Shown: positions 23,801 through 35,000 of the stretch, one piece after another | Position numbering within the stretch: position 1 is the first letter of the stretch | Layout of the letters: every line of letters begins with the position of its first letter | Assembly: GCF_037392515.1 (NCBI RefSeq) | Contig: NC_090281.1 | Span: forward strand, 45,980,645-46,044,644 | Direction: 5' to 3' | Origin: Haliotis asinina | Lineage: Eukaryota > Mollusca > Gastropoda > Lepetellida > Haliotidae | DNA: 64,000 nt | The notes under the pieces: generated by a model | What the model was told of the DNA's origin: nothing | Seen by the model: the letters and a program-made list of their open reading frames with translations, nothing else | Databases searched by the model: none | Translations under genes and position numbers: made by a program

Positions 23801-24894
23801 AGTAAACCTTCAAAGAACTGACAGGTTCTTACAATGATTGTCTTATAGATGGCCTGGTCAGACTTTGAGGGTCCTGATGGAGAGGTATGGTCCACTTATT
23901 CTGATTTTGGTGGAAGGAACAAATACGGTATCATCCTCGCTGCTGATCTCCAGGGAAGCTACACCATGACACCTTGTATGGCTGGATATCAAGGGGTAGG
24001 GCAGTAGGGTCTTTCTCCCTTTAATCGATTTCAAAGCGTATGTTCAAATTTTCACAAATATACAAATTTACCTGTAAACATAGTCATGTATGCAACTAAA
24101 ATACACTTTATTGTTTCCAGTTTCCAAACTCCATGGTTTTCCCATCCAGCAACCCCAACAAGATCCAGCCCTTGACAGACCCTCAGCCTTTGACAATGAG
24201 TAACTGTTCCATGACTGACTTCTGTCTCTTCTATGTATCACCTGTACTGAAAGTCAATGGGTATGTGTATTCCTTCATTTCAATCACAATGTGACATCTT
24301 TCAGAGGACTGCTACAAACGTAACATATGTCAAACGTTATCAACCAGTGAATATGCTTATTGTTGGGGGAACAGGCGACTAAAGTGTTTGAAGTGCTCTC
24401 TGATGTTTGTTGTTTAACTCATCAATATTCCAGCTATATGACAGCTGTCTGTAAACTATCTCATCTGGACCTGACAATCCAGTGACCAACATATAAAAAA
24501 TCTATCTTTCCAATTGGAATGTCATGACCTTTGTCAAGTTAGTCAGCGGACTTGAGCACTAGTTGCCTCTTACTACGAGCATGGGTGGCTGAAGATCATT
24601 TCATATGTTTTCTGAACGTCTGAAAAATCATTTTAGCCTAAACAGCTATTGGTTTATTACAGCAAACAAGTTCTCATCCAGGGGGAGTTGGACAAGTGGG
24701 TGCCGATGTCACCCCAGAGAGTGACAGATATCAACATTGCCGATGACATCACCATCAGCCTGACTGGTGCTGTCCACGAAACTGTTTCCTTTTGGTTCAA
24801 CGTGGATGGTAAATCCTCACCTGTGACCTGTACCCTCGGAGCAGCGGGACTAGCCACTCTCAGCTTCACAGCAGGCACATGTCGTGGTGCATAA
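11875..24894 (+). CDS. Gene A: secreted GH-D-like (alpha-galactosidase-fold) protein
   Basis: Seventeen exons join into 764 codons: 11875-11926, 13774-14096, 16449-16603, 17608-17860, 18240-18345, 19030-19126, 19841-19936, 20233-20283, 20609-20693, 20850-20909, 21388-21564, 21723-21861, 22014-22122, 22584-22656, 23849-23995, 24121-24260, 24663-24894. Residues 1-17 ([17 protein letters not shown]) form a signal peptide. About 18-180 is beta-rich, with possible N-glycosylation sites. The central part has LFVYEQD (E425, D427) and ARVSHD (R487, D491); I compare these with the nucleophile strand and the R-x-x-x-D acid/base motif of clan GH-D glycosidases. [10 protein letters not shown] and [13 protein letters not shown] resemble the raffinose-synthase barrel end. 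Residues about 688-764 form a C-terminal beta domain. All introns are GT-AG except intron 4 (AAG|GCATCT). Substrate unknown; the family call is by remembered motifs. Intron 2 holds a Penelope-like element. Confidence 0.82.
12113..12765. repeat. Repeat cluster around a 59-bp palindrome (intron 1 of A)
   Basis: A segment with TTGGTTTGGGTATTTTGTC and GGTCGGAA(G/A)GTCCGCT occurs at 12113-12180 and 12655-12725, with a third partial match at 12727-12765. They flank the perfect inverted repeat at 12509-12643. This looks like a small fold-back or nested non-autonomous element. Confidence 0.65.
12509..12643. repeat. Perfect 59-bp inverted repeat
   Basis: Arms 12509-12567 and 12585-12643 are exact reverse complements with a 17-bp spacer. 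A transcript of intron 1 could fold into a 59-bp hairpin. Apparent ORFs across it on both strands are mirror images of the arms, not genes. Confidence 0.93.
14326..14727 (-). repeat. Left pseudo-LTR of the Penelope-like element
   Basis: 402 bp, reverse complement of 15668-16069. It carries the hammerhead-like motif on the minus strand at about 14369-14402. Confidence 0.9.
14369..14402 (-). ncRNA. Hammerhead-like ribozyme core (left pseudo-LTR)
   Basis: The minus strand reads CTGATGA, then helix II GGAGT-loop-ACTCC, then GAAAC and GTT. This is the hammerhead core order reported for Penelope-like elements. Helix III would be ACGU with no loop, so folding in cis is doubtful; ACGU is self-complementary, so a dimer is possible. 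Activity is not shown by sequence. Confidence 0.6.
14914..15720 (-). pseudogene. Penelope-like RT C-terminus plus GIY-YIG nuclease remnant
   Basis: A 268-residue open stretch. Its first residues come from the pseudo-LTR, then [15 protein letters not shown] and [14 protein letters not shown] match the region following the catalytic aspartates of Penelope reverse transcriptases. The GIY-YIG part is [17 protein letters not shown], followed by [13 protein letters not shown]. Homology to the family C-terminus continues beyond this stretch, so the reading frame is broken at least once. Confidence 0.85.
15668..16069 (+). repeat. Right pseudo-LTR of the Penelope-like element
   Basis: 402 bp, reverse complement of 14326-14727, joined directly to the truncated reverse-transcriptase remnant at 15667/15668. 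Confidence 0.9.
15993..16026 (+). ncRNA. Hammerhead-like ribozyme core (right pseudo-LTR)
   Basis: CTGATGA at 15993-15999, helix II GGAGT/ACTCC, GAAAC at 16019-16023 and the cleavage triplet GTT at 16024-16026. CAC before the core can pair with GTG after the triplet as a 3-bp helix I. The weak helices argue for low or dimer-dependent activity. Confidence 0.6.
16709..16818 (+). mobile_element. tRNA-derived SINE, decayed (intron 3 of A)
   Basis: The A-box-like TAGCTTAGTGGTTGAAG is followed by GTCACCCCGAAGACTTGAAT at the B-box position and a GCGGCGTAAAATCATACTCACTC tail region. Same family as 48398-48556. Confidence 0.6.
18540..18960. repeat. (TATG)n/(GATG)n microsatellite in intron 5 of A
   Basis: Long runs of TATG alternate with blocks of GATG and a TGTGTATTGTGTGTGTG motif that occurs twice, ending in TGCG repeats. 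The two-block layout suggests internal duplication. Long YVCM and HTYI reading frames here are artefacts. Confidence 0.95.
19577..19840 (+). repeat. Tandem copies of the exon 7 start (gene A)
   Basis: Upstream of exon 7 (19841-19936), TTCAG(T/A)(A/T)(T/C)GACGAATGG and its preceding 3' splice site recur. Two of the copies have a 101-bp period that includes TTGTTTACTTGCCAGGGATA. Only the last copy continues into the conserved HGVVTW coding part, so the earlier ones are exon fragments inside intron 6. Confidence 0.8.
20965..21300 (-). mobile_element. Old Penelope-like pseudo-LTR relic (intron 10 of A)
   Basis: The minus strand has CTGATGA, a GGGG/CCCC helix II, GATAC and GTC (21006-21039), the same order as in the young element at 14.3 kb but with GATA in place of GAAA. 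CAACTTCTTGAG here matches CAACTTCTTTATGAG there. No coding part remains nearby. It is a relic of a different family. Confidence 0.55.
23140..23700 (-). mobile_element. Tc1/mariner transposase relic (intron 14 of A)
   Basis: The minus strand reads [20 protein letters not shown], followed by frames reminiscent of the SPDLNPIEHxWD region and downstream tail of Tc1-type transposases. The reading frame is broken several times and the key motif is not intact. Called from pattern memory only. Confidence 0.45.
24409..24596 (+). mobile_element. Abalone-type SINE, diverged (intron 16 of A)
   Basis: Contains TCAATATTCCAGCTATATGA, GACAATCCAGTGACCAAC and AGTTGCCTCTTACTACGAGC, matching the family member at 26055. 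Confidence 0.8.
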
Positions 24895-25127
24895 TGAAAA
24901 ATATAATATATGCTCTTAAAAAATAGTAGGAGTCTTCATTTTTTTATTTACAGTTAAAAATATTTAGGAGATTTATCGGTGTCAATCAATGTTGATATGA
25001 TATTACTGAATGTTTTGAGAGTGCCTCACCATTTGCACTTTCTTAGTTATTTGGAATGTAGTCGCTTTTGTATACGATGTTCATTTTGAAACAAACAACT
25101 AGAAACAAATACTAACAAATGTGTGAT

Positions 25128-25335
25128 GCATGAAGAGTGTCAAAATTAATGTTCTAAGTGATTTCTCGACCTTCTTGAAAAAGCGTCAAAATCAAGAATG
25201 GGACCCCATGCACGTGTATGGGACAACTGCGTTGTGCACGTGCATATCATGCGTTGTGTTTAGGGGTGATAATAGACAGAAATGGTGGTGCGTTCACAAG
25301 ATGTCTGTCCTTGAAACGTTTGTTAACGTTTACAC
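25128..25335 (+). repeat. Dispersed repeat, copy 1
   Basis: Homologous to 41570-41765 in reverse orientation (shared GACCTTCTTGAAAA, ATCAAGAATG, GCACGTGTA and CGTTGTGTTT). Element class unknown. Confidence 0.55.
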
Positions 25336-25433
25336 TTCCTATCCAAACTGAAAGTTCATTATCCTCTACTTTTTATGAGTATATATGCATGAATATTTGT
25401 AAATATATACATTAAAGACGTTCCGTCATATTG

Positions 25434-25439
25434 AATAAA
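25434..25439 (+). terminator. Possible poly(A) signal of gene A
   Basis: AATAAA 540 bp after the stop codon. It is the clearest signal in range, though a non-canonical signal nearer the stop cannot be excluded. Confidence 0.4.
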
Positions 25440-26054
25440 TGTTAGTTATTCACTGTGAATTCACTTGCTATGTGCGCAAACATATATTTGTACGTACCTC
25501 TATCAATATGTCCCCGTGTGTATTATTTTGCTTTCATAATATTTATATAATGAAGTAACTTGAAAAAGTGAACAAGGCTCTTTGAGCTCTACCTTTTTCC
25601 TGTTCTTCTTTTCCTGCGTCTCTGTTAACGTATGTATTATTCTTCTGCATTTTACCCCTCCATAATTCATACACTATAATTTCGGGCTTGAGAGGGTTGA
25701 TCAGCGTGCAAGAGGATGAATGTGTAGGAAGGCTGCTTTAATATTTTAGAGCATCGGGTTATACTGCAGAAACGTGCAACCGATTATGGCGACATCATAC
25801 AGAAAACAAACAAAACCCATACAAAAGGTAATATCGAGAGCTGTTAATATGTTCAACATTAACATTGACAAGAAAATGCTTAACCCGCACTGGCAGGTTT
25901 TGAGAAAGTTAGCGGTGGTGGATATGTCAGGTGTATGTATGTTGTACCTGCATGTTGGACAGATATTATGTATACTACAATGGTCGATGGTGCAAACAAA
26001 AGCAACTTATCGTCTCACTGCTCTCATCCTCGTGTTCTTGTGTAGGTGGCTTCT

Positions 26055-26322
26055 AAGTGAGTGAGTGAGCGTGTGAGTTCAGGTTTACGCCGCACTCAGC
26101 AATATTCCAGCTATATGGCGGCGGTATGTGGATAATCGAGCCTGGACCAGACAATCCAGTGATCAGCAGTATGAGCATTGATCTGTGCAATTTGGAACCA
26201 ATGACATTTGTCAACCAAGTCAACGAGCCTGACCACCCGATCCCGTTAGTCGCCTCTTACGACAAGCATAGTTGCCTTTTATAGCAAAGCATGGTTTGCG
26301 GTTGGCCTTCACGGGTCGGCTT
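26055..26322 (+). mobile_element. Abalone-type SINE, near full length
   Basis: Starts GTGAGTGAGTGAGCGTGTGA, contains CGCACTCAGCAATATTCCAG, GACAATCCAGTGATCAGCAG and CCACCCGATCCCGTTAGTCG, and ends near CTTCACGGGTCGGCTTG. It is the best copy in the window for defining the family. Confidence 0.9.
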
Positions 26323-27994
26323 GTAAGTACTTGTTGATAGTGCTGCATCTATAATTTATGTGGAAGATAACCTGATGTGGCTGAATTAACTCCTTCCCGC
26401 ACAGAATGGCTGGCCGAAAATATAACGCCGCAGACGTGAAATCACTTTCGACCGAAGGGCTGAATGCGTGTGTAAAATTCTGCTAAAACCCAGAAATGGT
26501 GCCGGCAACAAGAATATTGGCAAACCAAGAAGTGAATGAGGTCTCTATGAGTGTTTAACCATGAACAAACAAGAATGAAAATTGAAACCTTAAATAAATG
26601 TGGTATTTTCTTAAAGTACAACATCGTAATGGTAGAATACGAGTGCTTCGTCTCATCTTTAGAAGAGACAACTGTATAGTGGACAGCCGTCGATCGATTT
26701 AAATACTAGTTACATATACATGTACAATGTACATATACTGTCATTATATACTTTATACAAAATAAGACGAAGATTAAGTGTCGTATGGCATTAGTGCGCA
26801 CACATTCTCTCTCTCTCCCCCCCCTCTCTCAATCTCTCTCTCTCTCTCTAATTTTATGTTGCTTGCAATTTTCAACTCTGTAACTGTGATAATCTAGTTC
26901 TTTTACAGTCCTTTGTTGACTTATAATAATTTAATTGCATTTATTGTTAATTTATAAATTTTAAAGTTACAATATGGATGAAATATTGCCGATGTGACTA
27001 TGAATCACAACTCACGCACTCATAAAGTCCACACAAATACAGGCAGAGACTTCATCAGTCACATTCATATTACAAGCTACTTCAAAAAAGAACTTAAGTA
27101 GGATACAGATTCTAAATTCTGAGATTGGAAAGAACAAAGACTAACGCGTTGCAGAGTCCATTGTATGTGTTTCACTTGTCTCAAATAATTCTACGAATGT
27201 AAATTGAAGCGACAAAACCCTTTCCACATTTATAAAAAAAATCTGCAACGAGCAGGGTAAAGTAAAATAGTACCTTCTTTACTGCAGGCAGTATTATGGT
27301 TGATGATTGAGACAAGTAATTGGGAACACTTTTGTTTGAACCATCACTATATCCGTTAACACACTATACGAGTGTTGCACCCTTGAATGGTACATTGAAC
27401 CCCTGCTTCACCTTACAAACACCAGCGTGCTCAACAATGAATTTTCTTATGTCCTTTGGTGACACAGAAACATTATCGAATAATGTAAGATCTAATAAAT
27501 GCAATAGCGTATGGTGTGCAAATCATATCATATCTATCATAAAACGTAAGTACCAGAACAATATTCACATTTTCGGGGTATTTGGGTGGGGTGGGGTGGT
27601 GGCTGAGGATGTCTAAATCACATGGCATTCGGCAACAGTCAAGTAGATGCATAATAGTTGTCTGTGTATGGGCGAGTCTTGCTAAAACTGGGCACATAAT
27701 CACCTTCCACGTCACTGTGAATTTACTAACTACAAGATACACATAAATACCTTTAAGAAGGAATAATCTACAACATCTATATAGTCTCCCTGCTTTAAGT
27801 CAGAACCCGTATACTTGTCAGATAAATTCTGTTCTGGTTTTCATATAACATTTTTTTCAATTCAAATGCAACACATTATGGCAGTTTAGTGCGATTCGTA
27901 TTCATTTAATGCATTAAACTGTACAACACTGTTACAATGTGTGTGTATGCACATATACATCCCAAACCTCTGCACCAGACCTTGGCATAGCAAT
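26323..27994. other. A-B intergenic region, right part
   Basis: Contains a (CT)n tract at 26805-26850, a SINE 3'-tail-like ATATTGCCGATGTGAC at about 26979 and a G-rich GTGGGGTGGGG run near 27585. No gene is recognised. Confidence 0.5.
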
Positions 27995-28096
27995 GCTATC
28001 ATCTCACGTAACTCTGCTATCATCTCAGATAGTAAATGACCTTGTTTATATGACTTTTCATCAAGTGATTTGATTGTGAGTCGACAACAGTAGAAG
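27995..28096 (+). promoter_or_regulatory. Gene B proximal promoter
   Basis: CTATCATCTCACG and CTATCATCTCAGATAG carry WGATAR matches. TTTATATGA at 28045 is a TATA-like box 52 bp before the ATG. The block is homologous to the promoter of gene A. Confidence 0.5.
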
Positions 28097-28559
28097 ATGT
28101 GCAATAAGACCTGTATATTTCTGTCCCTGTTGCTCTGTGCTGGTAAGTACATGTATGTATGTAGTATTTTTTTTCACATTTTGCCATACTTTCAAGATAG
28201 AAAGAATAAATCACTTGTCACTTCAAACTCGTTTGTGGTTGTCTTTACATACCTACTTTATCAGATTCGACACCCCCCCAAAACAGGTATATCTGATGGG
28301 ATCTTAATGGGAATCTTACGCAGTCAAGGCCGTTTGAACCTACCATTTTCTCTAAAGTAGGACCAGTCACGGTGTTAAAGCAGCAAAGCAGGATGTGGCC
28401 CTTGGTTTAAAATTAAGTAATTTCGTTGTTGGAAACCAACATTTAACACTTCATCATTGAGCAGGACAAGTCCAGCCTATTCAACGGTTTCGTTGCGATT
28501 GAAACAAAGTACATCGGCTTACTTGAGCAGCAAGTCGCAACTGACACTTACTTCTCCAG

Positions 28560-28800
28560 GGAAACACACTAGATCACTACAAGCATCAGCTTAAAGTGTG
28601 GTCTACAACGTCAGCTGCGACTGTGGCTATGAATTAAATTAATGAAAAATCCAGACCACTCATAATATGCGTCAAAGAACGTAAGACATCCTCCAAACAA
28701 TGCAGACACCAAATCAGATATTTCGGAACACATCACTAAACCTGACCTAGAAATTACAAATGGGCCGTTTTAATCCCTCTTTCAATAGAGATGAGGGCGA
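28560..28800 (+). mobile_element. Penelope-like GIY-YIG relic (intron 1 of B)
   Basis: One frame reads SVVYNVSCDCGYELN, then EKSRPLIICVKERKTSSKQC, then in a shifted frame SDISEHITK. This matches the GIY-YIG nuclease and the following SEH motif of Penelope-like elements. The copy is broken in several places and belongs to a different, older family than the element at 14.3 kb. Flanks from about 28450 to 28960 may also belong to it. Confidence 0.6.
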
Positions 28801-29184
28801 TTTCATCCCATCAGCTTACAACCACCTAATCCGCTAATAATTATCCACTAAACACACTCTGGCTTATCATTACCTTCCTGCCTGAGATTCCTCACCTCTA
28901 GTTCCTAGTTTCCCACAAACTGTTCCCCAACCTTATCTTTTGCCTAATTACCTTACATCCACAACTTGTCGTGGTAATTCCACTCACCTCAGTTATGCTA
29001 CCTTAGCTCATCGTCATGCTATTACAGCTCTTCGTGTAATTTATTCGTGTTTTGTTTCCCACCCTTGTTATTGCAATGTTATTATATTCACATGTATCTT
29101 GACATAATTATAAACTTTTGGGCATCCTTAAAATCTTGCCATCACTATACCACCAACTTCTGGAATGCAACCGACCTTGACATA

Positions 29185-29324
29185 ACTCTGTTATCTTTTC
29201 AGATAGTAAATATATATGGGCAGTATATGTTCATCAAGTGGAGATTTGGTTTGAATCGACAACGGTTGGGAGATGTGCATTACGACATGTTTATTATTAC
29301 TTTTCCCTCTGTTGTACTGTGTTG
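29185..29324 (+). promoter_or_regulatory. Second promoter and exon 1 copy inside intron 1 of B
   Basis: CTGTTATCTTTTCAGATAGTAAA followed by a TATATATGGG box and TTCATCAAGTGGAG mirrors the promoters of A and B. At 29273-29324 an ATG opens 17 codons plus one base (MCITTCLLLLFPLLYCV), exactly the 52-nt exon 1 of A, C and D. The next bases are TACACA instead of GTAAGT, so the donor is lost. It lies only 124 bp before exon 2. Confidence 0.65.
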
Positions 29325-31886
29325 TACACAATTGATAACAATTAAATACACAGTAATGAATAGAGCCACTTGCATTTTTACTTTTAATCTGATTATCTTG
29401 AGTATAAAGGAACTTACGTACTTACTTCCCCAGTTTTCAAATCAGCAGTCTCCGAAGGTAAGCAGGACTTTGCTGTCAACGTTAACAATGACGGCACATA
29501 CAACGTCGTGGTTCAGGGAGATGTATGGTTGAAGAGTGCTCCCACCTTCTTCAGAGCTGATGGTCAAGTGTTCTCATCTGCTGATGGATCTTTGAAGCTG
29601 GTCAAGAACACTCAGTCCAGTGGTGAGGATGTCATAGGACAGTGGGAGGCCAACAACTTCTTGTACCAGGCAGGGTCTAGTCAGATCGAGGCCAGTTTTG
29701 TACAGTACACACCAGATCCGAGCATATTCACCTACAACGATCCGGCCTTACCGTTCATGTCAAACAGGTGGGTTAACATAGGGCAGTAATGAATTCAATA
29801 ATCTTCACGCATACTAGGATACGCACAGAACAATACTGATATGTAAACATAACTGTAAGAAAGCAAACACACCCAGTCAATCATGCTCACTTCCAGTAAT
29901 CTGGTTTGACTTAGACTTTTGATTCAGGTGCACATTCTGTGGTGGATGGCACGCAACGCCTTAACATTTGCGTTGTGCAATGATCCTAATATGGACATGT
30001 GCAATCTGAAAATTATTATTGTTGTTGAGGCTAACTGTCTTAAGAAGGACAATACTAAATATTGAACAATATTTTAAATAGTGGACAGATGAACATGTAA
30101 AAAAGAACACGAAGTTTATACAGATCATCCAATGGCAGCTATCTTCACAGAAAGCTGCACTTCTACAGTCCATGAGAACAATAATGTTCCATCGTGTTTT
30201 ATGGTGTACACAATCAATAGGTTTAATTTCTAACAGTGTCAGTGACGGACATTGCTTGTTGAATGTTTTGCAAATTGTTTCCTATCTGGACTCTTTCACA
30301 TGGATCTTTAAGCAACCAAGTCTCGAAATGTACCTTGAAATACTGTAACACATCCTCTACATAGGTTCATAACTGACACGATGTTGGAAATACACGCTCT
30401 TTATCTTTTCTTTCATCAATGACGACATCAGCGTTACATCAATGGAGCAAACAACACCGCCTCCAACAGCAGTGACTTCACCATTTCCGGCTTTCCTGGG
30501 CTTCTAATACAAGAGTCAACCATTCCGTTGGGATACCTTAGTTATGGAGGATCTCAGGGTGGCAGCATTCATCTCACTGTTGGACAGTAAGTACTCTTAC
30601 GTGAAAATGTTAAGGTGGTTTATATGTTGAACACAAGAAAAGCATGAACTATATTTTTTTTCTGCCAGAAAGAGTATGTCAAATAACGTTACGAAATGAA
30701 CATAGATGCAAGTCTACGTTTTTCCAAATCGATTGACAATAAGCATCCCACTGACCTGAATATGGGTCCACATCCACGTCCAAAATATCAAGTAAACAAC
30801 CTCCGATTAATTTAATACGAGCGGCGTGTTATGACATATCATTTTCAATAAGATTCAATTTTTTTACTATTTTGTCTAAGATGGAGACCATCATCATTTC
30901 GAATTGACGATGGGACAGAAGGTGGACCCCTGACATTATTTGACCGAGTGACGACTGCAAATACACTGATTATCTCCCCTGCGAGTCGATTTATGTCCTC
31001 ATCAATATGGCGTCAGAACTCCAGCACAGGAGGAGACAATGTCTACTGGGGGACGATGGGAGGAGTTGAAAATGTCCCTTTTGGCGTTGAAACCAGTTTT
31101 ATTCTTTTCTGTGGCAATCAAGGTATCAACAAGGTAACTAATATCATCTTTAACATACCTGTTAAAAAGATATTAGTTCGTCTTTTATGAACTATTTTAG
31201 ATATCAGTGTTTTAAATATCAGTGTTTTACTTTTAAACCATTCAGACCGTAACTCTCGTTAACCTTCTACACTTTCATGACAATAAACAAATCATAATAC
31301 ACATGTTTAAGGAAGCATATGGTTATCGTTGCAGGCCTCCGTAAGTTGGGGTCAGATCTTACAACGATGGCATGGGCGTACAGATCAATATGTCAAGTCC
31401 GACTTTACCATCAACTACTTAGGGTACTGGACTGACAATGGTGAGGATATCTGGGCATGCCTTGATTTGAATTCACTGAACAATAAATGGTGTAGTTTCC
31501 GTTTTCTAAATTGTACCAACACACCGTTTCAACCAAACCAAACCAATTTGCACAGATTCCTCTAAGAAGATAGTTCAAACTTTTAAAAAAATGCATGCAA
31601 CAAATCTGAAGGTGTTAGAAGACTGACAACCATACCATATTGTTGTGCGATTTGTTCTGTAAACGTGTATCAGGGCGTTATATCTGATGGACAATTGAAA
31701 GTCTTTGCAATTTGAAACAAAACAATCCGAAACAACCATTTTTGTGTTCAGGTGCGTAATACCATTTCCGAACCGAGGAAGGCAAAAACTACCAAGACAC
31801 GATGTTGGATGTCAAGAGCTACATCGTTCAGATAGGGGTACCGGTCAGGTTTGTAGACCTGCACATGCTTTACAATCATTACGTTT

Positions 31887-32067
31887 ATACGATTCAGTTC
31901 TACGAATTATGGTACTACTGGGTCAGTGACCTTGCTGTTTATTGGTCAGGTACATTCAGTACGACGCGTGGTGGTACTACCGGGGCAAGGATCTTTTTTA
32001 CTTACCAGGTACATTCAGTTCGAAGAATGGTGGTACTACCGGAACAATGATCTTGTTTACTTGCCAG
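31887..32067 (+). repeat. 59-bp tandem copies of the exon 7 start (gene B)
   Basis: Units starting GTACATTCAG at 31950, 32009 and 32068 (the last is the real exon 7) are spaced exactly 59 bp apart, and a more diverged unit lies near 31890. Each has its own CAG acceptor with TTGTTTACTTGC-like pyrimidines. 59 is not a multiple of 3, so including an extra unit would shift the frame. Confidence 0.88.
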
Positions 32068-35000
32068 GTACATTCAGTACGACGCGTGGTGGTACTACCG
32101 GGACAAGGATCATGGTGTTGTGACTTGGTCGGCGCAGCAGAAAGTCTTTCCAAAAGGAATGCAGTAAGATATTTTCCCCTTCTTCATCTCAGTTGATATT
32201 AAAACCTAATAATGATATGAATCTTATTACCGCGGCCTCAATGACGTTAATTGACCATTAAATACCAGAAAAATTATTACATGCCATTATCAATTAATTT
32301 AAAGTTCCTTCCATTGTATGCATGCAAATAATATTTATATGTGTGAAAGCAAACTTGGTCGAAAATATGAACCATTTTACGTACTAAGTGGAGTGCGTGT
32401 ATCAAATTGTAGTGGCGATATGCCTACTGCTGGGACCATAAATCACATTTACCCAAACGATACTTTGACTTATATGGGTGATTCGTTTTCTACTTGTTTT
32501 GCTTCATCGTTTTAGATGGCTTTATAACAAGACACAGTATCCCGTCGTTGCCCACAACATGTATTGGTAAGCCGGGTCCAAGAATCTGGTATATTAGTAT
32601 TCTGAATTTCGATGTCTGTCCTAACCACTTACATAAAGATAGGTAGGTATTAAGCTGTAATGACAACGTATTACATTTAGCAGCATTATCACAATGTTAC
32701 TAGCATGAAGTTGACACAATTTGTATTCAGGTGTCTCATACCTGGAATTAGTCTCAATAGAGCTCATGATTACTCACGATTATCCAATTAGTTATTATAC
32801 CCGTCGATATCCGGTATTTCTAACTGTTGAGATTCATAAAATGTGTGAACAAACAATGTAATACAATCTTGGTTGTTCATTATACTAGGTCCAGCAATAC
32901 AACCTACGCAACCGCAAATGGAGGAAAGTATGAATTCGTGATCGATGGCCCAAAGGCTCTACCATTGGAAGAGGTACTGCCGCTTCTGTTGGCTAAGATG
33001 TAAATATTATGCAAACAAACCTCTTCTTCATCTGAACATGAATTGGTGTGGGATTCTGGTTTGTTTGATGTTTTATCAATTAACTAGCGAAACTTTAGAA
33101 TGTTTAGACATTGAGATATCTTTCTCATCACTTTTCAGAGATTCTGGACTGATTTGCTCACCGAGGCAAGGGAGTGGGGTCTGTTCGTCTACGAACAGGT
33201 AATACTTCAGATTACCAAAAGCATATCTATAGCTACATCATTCTACAGTGTCTACTTGTTTCAGATTTAATCTCAAGTTTGTTTTATTTCTGTAGGATTT
33301 CCTCGGCATTGAATTTCAAGCGATCAATAAGCTTCTGACTGACATTGACCTTGGCCGCCAATGGCTGACTCAAATGGGGAATGGAGCTGCCAAGAACAGA
33401 CTGACCATCCAGTACTGCATGTCTTTCCCACGACATATGCTGCAGTCTCTGGAAATACCTGTTGTGACGCAAGTGAGAATAACTCTTTATGATATGGTTG
33501 TTATTAGTGAGTGTTGGTTTAAACTAATTTTGATGTACATCTGCATTTGTACGATAACAATATATGTTGAGAGAGAAACACGAGTATCTGTATTGACCAT
33601 TTGCAGTCAACATGGACCTGAATATTTTTGCAAATGGCTTTTAGGCTCGAGTAAGCCATGACAACCGACCAAACACAGACAACTGGAAGATAGGCATGTC
33701 ATCGATATTTGCTTTGTCTCTGGGCGTTGCTCCCTACAAGGATAATTTCTGGACAACCAGCGTTCAACCCGGAAATAGCTACAGTATGTACAGAATTAGC
33801 TGTGGATATTACAGTCTCAAAGGTCTCATTCCAGTTCACGTCAACGTTCTCAAAACAATGTTCTCACTCATTTGAAGTATTAAATATTCTCATATCATGT
33901 CACAACTCGTTCGTAAAGGTACAAGGTTGACCGGTATTAAATGATTTATTTTAGATGCAACGGAGCCGCACACATCTCTTAACGCTGTGGTTGCAACCTT
34001 AAGTACAGGCCCAGTAGGAATTAGTGACATGGTTGGAGGCACGAACAAGACACTCATCATGAAGTAGGTTGGATGTTGAACTCCTATCTGCTCTGTATTT
34101 TGAATTCCTGTATTTACTCGTTTGTATCTATTGTCCTCTGTTGTTGTTTAATATCCTGCAGGACCGCATCTGTTTTCTTACTATAACATTTCTTTACTAC
34201 TTACAGTACTACTTTTAAGCAGCTGTTATTTATGCATTTATTTATGATTCCTTTATGTACTATGCAATGCCTATCGTGCCTCTGTTAATTCGTTCCCAGT
34301 ACTGTACTGATTATTATTATTGCTACTGTTTAATGTCCACGTTCACCATTTATCATCCTACTAACTATTTAACACTGTTTTGTTTCTCTTGTATGTATCG
34401 GTGTTATCTGCCACTGATATATTTGGTTTATATGATTTCCGTAAGCATCATATGTTATTCCTGTTATCTGGCCCGCCGAAGTACTTCATCTCATCATATC
34501 TGCCTCCACTTTTCGTGTGTCATCACTGATTTCCACATCTACCTAACTCACATCAATAGTATCTCACCGTCATTTTAACATTAATACAGATCTGTAAATG
34601 CTGACGGCCTGATCTTGAAACCATCTCGACCAGCGACTGCAATTGACAACAGAATACGGAAAGTACATATGTATCTTACTTTATTTCTTAATGCTTCAGT
34701 TTTTGGAAAATTGTATGTTTGAGACATAAGATATTCTAGGGTCGGGCTGACTGCAGCATACCTTTAGCAGCATGTCGAACTAGTTCCAGATAGAGATAAA
34801 GGTATGTCTTTTCTTACTTCTGCAGTTCCTAAGACTGCATTGAGTGGAAACACAGTTGTTTCTTCATCCAGCGTGTATATTGGGTGTTGTTTTCCATTTC
34901 TCGAATATGCTTTTTGCAAATGTAGAGAAAATGAGAGAAGTGCATGGTTGCGTTTCTTTCGACCTCGTTGATTTCCAACACTACAACACATTCTTTCTCT

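Larger units (their letters stand above)
24895..26054. other. A-B intergenic region, left part
   Basis: Holds the likely 3' UTR of gene A and one dispersed repeat (25128-25335). Beyond these I see no coding exon or RNA gene. Confidence 0.5.

Noticed and set aside
29047-29532. A single 161-residue gene reading into exon 2 of B
   Set aside because: It runs through intron sequence and the wrong frame of exon 2. The real content is the exon 1 duplicate and the exon 2 start.
34255-34578. Hydrophobic 107-residue frame, with a similar frame at 45525-45803
   Set aside because: Both lie in the homologous T-rich intron 13 of B and C. The amino acid sequences are not conserved between paralogues.
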